Shown here: piece by piece, positions 21,909 through 26,352 of the stretch
Position numbering within the stretch: position 1 is the first letter of the stretch
How the letters are laid out: each line of letters starts with the position of its first letter
Assembly (NCBI GenBank): GCA_964347835.1
Contig: CAYFZR010000088.1
Span: 1-26,352 of the forward strand
From: CAYFZR01 sp964347835 [NCBI: uncultured archaeon]
GTDB taxonomy: Archaea; CAYFZR01
Reading direction: 5' to 3'
DNA: 26,352 nucleotides
Notes under the pieces: generated by a model
Databases searched by the model: none
Told to the model about the DNA's origin: nothing
The model's input: the letters and a program-made list of their open reading frames with translations, nothing else
Position numbers and translations under genes: made by a program

Positions 21909-23840
21909 TTGAGAAGTTCTTTGAATAAAATGTGTGTAGTGCTCATAATCTTCATAACAACGTTTTCGATAATTCAAACAATGGGATTTCCATACAGTGG
22001 AAATGATACAGAGATTTCCTCTGCTTTGGACTATTTACAGAGTCAACAAGGGAATGATGGTGGTATAGGGGGCATATCAAGTTCTTCTTGGGCGGTTATG
22101 GCAATAAAGGCTGCTGGAGAGGAACCAAACGAGTGGAAGGAAAACGGGATTTCTGTGGTGGATTACTTGATTGAAAACGGCGATCAATTAAATCCAGAAA
22201 ATCCTCTAGACTATGCTAAATACGTTCTAGCGATGACTGCATCCGGAGTAGATCCAAAAGACATAGGCAAAGTGGATTATGTGGAGGAATTAACGGATTT
22301 TTATGACGGAAGCCAGATAGGCGATGATAACCAACTAAACGATGACTTCTGGGCTGTATTAGCGCTGGTATCGGCGGGGGAACCAATAACCAGCGATGTA
22401 ATTCAGGATAGCCTTGTGTTCATCAAAGAAAATCAGAATTTAGATGGCGGATGGAGTTGGGGTATTGGAGGAGGAAGCGATGTAGACGATACTTCAGCAG
22501 CCATTATGGCTTTGATCGCGGCAGGAGAAGATCCGGGATCAAGCACGATATCTCACGCATTGGCATATTTGTCCTCGATGCAAAACGATGATGGTGGATT
22601 TCCATGGTCAGAGGGATACGAATCGAATTCCGCGTCTACTTCATGGGCTATCTGCGCGATTGTTGCATCAGGAGAGGATCCTACAAGCGGTGATTGGACA
22701 AAAGACGAAGATCCGATATCTATGTTACTAAGCCTACAGACGATAAATGGCTACTTCAAATGGACGAGCAGCGTGACCAGTTCTCCAATCCTAATGACTT
22801 CTTACGCTATACCGGCTCTAACTGGAAAACCTTATCCTGTATTAAGACTTAGAGGAAGAGAAGGCGTAACAGTTCATGTAAGGATAGAAGGAGCAGAATC
22901 GACTATATGGAGTGGCTTGATCGTAGTAAACGAGTCGGAGATAGTGGATACAGGCGGAAACATCCATATTCTACATGATCCTACTCCTCTAGGAGCCTTA
23001 GACAAGGCATCCGAGAAAGGAGGATTCTCGTATCAGGTGGAATCTAGTGATTGGGGTCTGTATGTATCTTCGATAAACGATGAAGAGGCACAGGGTTTAG
23101 AAGGATGGATGTATAGGATAAACTACGATTCTCCACCGGTAGGAGCAGATCAATACATATTAAATCAAAGTAACGATGTACTCTGGTATTATGGGAGTTG
23201 GGATGAAAAACCGCTTAAAATCTCCGTTGATGATAAAAAGGTGAGCGTTGGCGAGGAATTCAAGGTTAACGTGACTTATCTTGATCCAGATGAGGATGAT
23301 TGGCTTCCTTTAGAAGATGCTATCGTGCATGTAGGAGGCGATACTTATCGAACAGATAGCGAAGGCATAATAAGCGCTGCAATTAATCTAAACGGAACTT
23401 ATGAGGTCTATGCTGAAAAAGAAGAGTATATTAGAAGCAAGAGAGTAAACATCACGGTTACGGGAGAGGGAGGAACAAACCAGGTTACCCTAAAAACGAC
23501 TATAATACCTGCGGTTTCAATTCGAGTAAGCCCTACAATCATCGATTTCGGCAAATTAGGGCCAGGATATACAAGCGAAGGGAAGATCGTAGAAGTATAC
23601 AATATCGGATCTCATGATGTTAGAATCACAACTGAGGTTACTGATAGAGCTAAAAATCTTTTTGTTAACGGTATCTGGTTAGAAGGAGATCCATGGCAAC
23701 GCTTTACTACCTTTATAGAAGCAGATCCGAGGGATTTCAACAACCCGAAGGATGTATCTCTGCTATTAATGGTTCCAACGGACTATGAGGGCGTAGGTAG
23801 TCAAGAAGGTACCGTCATATTCTGGGCTGAGGAAGCATGA
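21909..23840 (+). CDS. Secreted alpha/alpha-barrel plus DUF4430 protein (intrinsic-factor-like domain order)
   Basis: A 643-residue exported protein. Residues 8-26 are a signal peptide or anchor. Residues 35-305 form a prenyltransferase/terpene-cyclase-like alpha/alpha barrel with repeats such as SALDYLQSQQGNDGGIG, NLDGGWSWG and NDDGGFPWSE. Residues 319-430 are a DUF4430 domain (TPLGALDKASEKGGF, YVSSINDEEAQGLEGWMYRIN, NDVLWYYG). Residues 435-517 look like a carboxypeptidase-regulatory or Ig-type fold, and 533-640 like a second beta-domain. Alpha/alpha barrel followed by a DUF4430-type beta domain is the architecture of cobalamin carriers intrinsic factor and transcobalamin. No C-terminal anchor is seen. 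TTG 21909 is the start, set by AGGAGGG six bases upstream. It leads the ECF operon. The ligand is inferred, not shown. Confidence 0.85.
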   Translation: MRSSLNKMCVVLIIFITTFSIIQTMGFPYSGNDTEISSALDYLQSQQGNDGGIGGISSSSWAVMAIKAAGEEPNEWKENGISVVDYLIENGDQLNPENPLDYAKYVLAMTASGVDPKDIGKVDYVEELTDFYDGSQIGDDNQLNDDFWAVLALVSAGEPITSDVIQDSLVFIKENQNLDGGWSWGIGGGSDVDDTSAAIMALIAAGEDPGSSTISHALAYLSSMQNDDGGFPWSEGYESNSASTSWAICAIVASGEDPTSGDWTKDEDPISMLLSLQTINGYFKWTSSVTSSPILMTSYAIPALTGKPYPVLRLRGREGVTVHVRIEGAESTIWSGLIVVNESEIVDTGGNIHILHDPTPLGALDKASEKGGFSYQVESSDWGLYVSSINDEEAQGLEGWMYRINYDSPPVGADQYILNQSNDVLWYYGSWDEKPLKISVDDKKVSVGEEFKVNVTYLDPDEDDWLPLEDAIVHVGGDTYRTDSEGIISAAINLNGTYEVYAEKEEYIRSKRVNITVTGEGGTNQVTLKTTIIPAVSIRVSPTIIDFGKLGPGYTSEGKIVEVYNIGSHDVRITTEVTDRAKNLFVNGIWLEGDPWQRFTTFIEADPRDFNNPKDVSLLLMVPTDYEGVGSQEGTVIFWAEEA

Positions 23841-25306
23841 ACCTTTCTCCTTTTTTTATCAGTTACTACAAGACGCTTTTTGCCATACTTATAGTATCCT
23901 TTTTACCTCTCTCTGCATATGCTACAGGCATAGGAGTCAGTCATGCGAAACTAAACTTTGACGTCAAGGCTGGAGAATCAATATCCAAAAGTATACAGAT
24001 AATGAATACAGGAAAAGAGGTATCTAGATACAGAATTTACGTAGATGACAATTTCAAAGATTGTTTCAATTTTTCTCCAAAAGAATTTAAGCTAAATCCC
24101 GACCAAACGCAATCTGTTGAGATTTCCATCAATTATCCGAGTTCTTTGGAGAGAAATGTCTCTTTATATGTTTACGTTGTATCCCTTCCAACCTCCGGGG
24201 ATCTCAAAATCGGTAGCGGAATCAAGATTCCCGTAAAAGTATCAGTTCAAGCAAATCCCTTTTTTAAACCAATCTATTTCATAGGAGTTATGTTACTCTT
24301 TGGAATGCTTGCAGGATATAAAATTACCAAAAGAAAAAATAGAAGAAAAGGAGGATTAAAAACTGTAAAAACAAAGAAAGCGTTTTTTTTGATATTTTTC
24401 TTAACTATTATTTTATTCTCTGGATGCATTCAAGATTATGAGCCCTTGCAAAATTCTGAGCCAATTTACATCATTGTAACAAAAGATTTTGGAAAAGAAA
24501 TGATACTTTCCAAGACGGTGTACTTTTATCCAAAGAAATCAGTATTGGACGCCTTAAGAGAGGTTGCTGAAGTCGATACCGCATATGGTGGCTCCTTCGT
24601 TAAGGGTATAAATGGAATTGAATCACAATTTCCTAAGGTACATAAAGACTGGTTTTTTTATGTAAATGGAATATCGAGCTCAGTCGGCGCCTCCGAATAT
24701 CTTCTTAACCCAGGTGATGTGATACAGTGGGATTTTCACGTTTGGAATGATAAATTCATTCCAGCAATTATAGGATGTTTTCCGGAGCCTTTCTTACACG
24801 GTTACAAAGGAGAGACATACCCTACCGTTATCGTCTACAGCTATGATCTCAAAAAAATTGCCGAAAAATTAAAAGTAAAACTCATAGAACACGGTGTAAA
24901 AGACGTATCGATAAAAGAAGACGATCTCCTATCTGAACAAGAAAAAAGGCACTCAAATTTAATCATTTTAGGCACAACAGATTCTCCATTGATTTCTGAG
25001 CTTAACGGGCTATATGATAAAATAGGTTTCTCAGTTTATTTTGAGGAAGGAGGATTCGTTCTTGATTCAAAGAGGGGTATAACAGCGAGATATAATTCTG
25101 CGGGTGTAATTCAGGCTACTCAGAATCCATGGAATCCCAAGGGTATTGGAGCTTGTGAGAACGTCCTATTGGTAATAACGGGAACGGATGAAGGAGAAGT
25201 AAAAAATTCAGCAAATATCTTGATCCATAGATCAAATGAAAATGAGATACGTAACGCTTTCGCAATTGTTGTAGTTGAAGATAATTTGATAAGGGTGCCT
25301 CAATGA
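23837..25306 (+). CDS. Membrane-anchored Ig-like plus DUF4430 surface protein (apparent fusion)
   Basis: A 489-residue cell-surface protein. Residues 1-29 are a signal peptide (cleavage likely after AYA), and 33-140 an Ig-like domain. A membrane helix (143-163) and a strongly basic loop (KITKRKNRRKGG) follow. A second hydrophobic segment (182-196) then ends in the lipobox-like FSGC197. The DUF4430 domain is at about 207-303 (KKSVLDALREV, FVKGINGIE, WFFYVNG, GDVIQWDFH). Residues 325-489 are an alpha/beta domain with LIILGTTDSPLI and LLVITGTDEGEVKNSANIL, which I do not recognise. The second half looks like a lipoprotein joined in frame to a one-helix protein. The reading gives two helices, with both soluble parts outside. 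Overlaps of four bases (ATGA) couple it to both neighbours. Confidence 0.8.
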   Translation: MNLSPFFISYYKTLFAILIVSFLPLSAYATGIGVSHAKLNFDVKAGESISKSIQIMNTGKEVSRYRIYVDDNFKDCFNFSPKEFKLNPDQTQSVEISINYPSSLERNVSLYVYVVSLPTSGDLKIGSGIKIPVKVSVQANPFFKPIYFIGVMLLFGMLAGYKITKRKNRRKGGLKTVKTKKAFFLIFFLTIILFSGCIQDYEPLQNSEPIYIIVTKDFGKEMILSKTVYFYPKKSVLDALREVAEVDTAYGGSFVKGINGIESQFPKVHKDWFFYVNGISSSVGASEYLLNPGDVIQWDFHVWNDKFIPAIIGCFPEPFLHGYKGETYPTVIVYSYDLKKIAEKLKVKLIEHGVKDVSIKEDDLLSEQEKRHSNLIILGTTDSPLISELNGLYDKIGFSVYFEEGGFVLDSKRGITARYNSAGVIQATQNPWNPKGIGACENVLLVITGTDEGEVKNSANILIHRSNENEIRNAFAIVVVEDNLIRVPQ

Positions 25307-26235
25307 GGGCTTATAATTATAGATACGTGGACAAAGACACCGCCATTCATAAGCTCAATCCATTTCCAAAGATGGCGTGGGTTACAAGCATTTTAATCTT
25401 GAGTTTGATCTTCAATCATCCCATCTACCTCTTATTATTGTTCCTTTCAACTCTCTTAATGGTTTTTGCAGCAAAAATATTCTATGAATGGAAGGCTTTT
25501 ATGAAGTTCGTCCTATGGATTGGGCTGATGATTCTAATCATGAATATAGTGGTATCCCATCATGGAGAGCATGTCCTATACAAAGCACCCCTTAAGATGC
25601 CGATAATGGGTAATCCAAAAATAACCTTGGAGGCATTTGCCTTTGGAGTGGGAATGTGTTTAAGGATCTTAACGATAATCTCAGCCTTCACGATCTTTAA
25701 TTTCACCGTACATCCTGATGATTTGATGTTAGCAAGCATTAAACTCAAGATTCCTTATAAATCGGTTCTTGTAACCTCTGTATCTACTAGATTTATCCCC
25801 ACTCTCATGGACGATTTAGAAACCATTACGGACGTGCAGCGATCCAGAGGATTGGAACTGGACAAAGGTAAACTCTTAGATAGGATAAAGAACAGATTGC
25901 CTATCTTAATCCCTTTGTTATCGAATTCCATGGATAGAGCAATTCAATTAGCAGAATCCATGGAATCAAGAGGTTTTGGATCGGGAAAAGGAAGGACCTT
26001 TTATAAGGATATTTCTTTTAATAAATTTGATTATTTTTTATCGGTCTCTGGAATTTCACCTTTAATAATTGGAGTTTATATTCGCTGGGCTGGATATGGG
26101 AATTACCAGTATTACCCTAGATTAGACCCTATATTAGTTTCAAAAGGCGAATTTTCGATTCTATTATGCCTTGCTTTCTTGTTATCTATGGTAATTCTTC
26201 TTCCTTTTTTGAGAGGGAGGGTTTTTCTTGATTAA
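25303..26235 (+). CDS. ecfT: ECF transporter transmembrane component EcfT
   Basis: The 310-residue membrane subunit that couples the ATPases to a substrate-binding S-component in energy-coupling-factor importers. Hydrophobic helices lie at about 25-60, 64-85, 108-134, 242-262 and 283-304. The two short coupling motifs of EcfT/CbiQ proteins are visible: SRG at 181-183 in DVQRSRGLELDKG, and SRG at 222-224 in AESMESRGFGSG. The N-terminus HKLNPFPKM is also family-typical. ATG 25303 overlaps the upstream stop (ATGA), so it is translated with the DUF4430 protein. In other ECF systems this subunit serves cobalt, thiamine, riboflavin or cobalamin import; the sequence alone does not give the substrate. 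Confidence 0.92.
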   Translation: MRAYNYRYVDKDTAIHKLNPFPKMAWVTSILILSLIFNHPIYLLLLFLSTLLMVFAAKIFYEWKAFMKFVLWIGLMILIMNIVVSHHGEHVLYKAPLKMPIMGNPKITLEAFAFGVGMCLRILTIISAFTIFNFTVHPDDLMLASIKLKIPYKSVLVTSVSTRFIPTLMDDLETITDVQRSRGLELDKGKLLDRIKNRLPILIPLLSNSMDRAIQLAESMESRGFGSGKGRTFYKDISFNKFDYFLSVSGISPLIIGVYIRWAGYGNYQYYPRLDPILVSKGEFSILLCLAFLLSMVILLPFLRGRVFLD

Positions 26236-26352
26236 GGTAGAGAATCTAACTTTCTATTATGCAGGAGCCGATAAACCTGCTTTAGTACATATAAATTTGG
26301 ATATTGAGGATGGAGAATTTATTCTTATAACAGGACCTTCTGGAAGTGGAAA
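26228..26352 (+). CDS. ecfA: ECF transporter ATP-binding protein EcfA (3' truncated by window end)
   Basis: The first 41 residues of an ABC ATPase, running off the right edge. It begins MIKVENLTFYYAGADKPAL and reaches Walker A GPSGSGK. TTG 26228 is the start: GGGAGGG lies just upstream, and the codon sits 8 bases inside the end of ecfT, so the two are coupled. Directly downstream of ecfT it is the expected energising subunit. Whether a second ATPase or an S-component follows cannot be seen. Confidence 0.88.
   Translation, partial: MIKVENLTFYYAGADKPALVHINLDIEDGEFILITGPSGSG

Noticed and set aside
24340-24380. A frameshift or separate start splitting the 489-residue protein into two genes
   Set aside because: The frame is continuous, and no ATG, GTG or TTG in frame follows the GGAGG at 24350. 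A natural fusion is the simpler reading, though relatives may show separate genes.

Overview
The window is a gene-dense, AT-rich stretch that looks like an archaeal (probably euryarchaeal) chromosome. The evidence is a convergent Mre11-Rad50 pair with archaeal-style proteins, AT-rich TATA-like boxes about 26 bases before several ATG codons that have no leader, and Shine-Dalgarno sites of the GAGGTGAT type where a leader exists. It also carries proteins typical of methanogens and their relatives: an ACT-like/DUF5612-like protein, a Mn-dependent pyrophosphatase and an ECF transporter with cell-surface DUF4430 proteins. TTG start codons are common. I cannot name the species. No tRNA, rRNA, CRISPR array or intact insertion sequence was seen, and no gene-free stretch exceeds 300 bases.

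Layout. 1-6809: DNA-end repair. A Dna2-like nuclease-helicase (+) converges on and overlaps the rad50 end; mre11-rad50 (-) overlap by 11 bases. 6940-10260: metabolic genes on + (threonine synthase, YvcK-like protein, DapA-family aldolase). 10336-11909: an anchored unknown protein followed by a radical SAM/SPASM enzyme. 11906-13577: a small unknown protein, a three-helix membrane protein and an AlkA-type DNA glycosylase. 13578-13863: intergenic repeat, copy A. 13864-15631: an AIM24-family protein and a helical unknown protein (-). 15775-17371: an HD phosphohydrolase with a four-cysteine insertion, and MtnA. 17438-21078: a run of + genes (winged-helix regulator, alkaline-phosphatase-superfamily enzyme, prenyltransferase-fold protein, ACT/DUF5612-like protein, Mn pyrophosphatase). 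21104-21306: intergenic repeat, copy B.

21307-26352 is the most interesting part. A divergent ArsR-type regulator carries a DUF4430-like C-terminal domain. Opposite it lies a tightly coupled operon: a secreted protein with an alpha/alpha-barrel plus DUF4430 (the domain order of animal intrinsic factor and transcobalamin), a two-helix membrane-anchored DUF4430 protein, EcfT, and the start of EcfA. Three DUF4430-type domains, in a sensor, a secreted protein and a membrane protein, sit beside one energy-coupling module. I infer a capture-sense-import system for a large cofactor, with corrinoid as the leading guess. The divergent promoter holds an inverted repeat just downstream of the TATA box that is a good operator candidate. 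No S-component is visible before the window ends.
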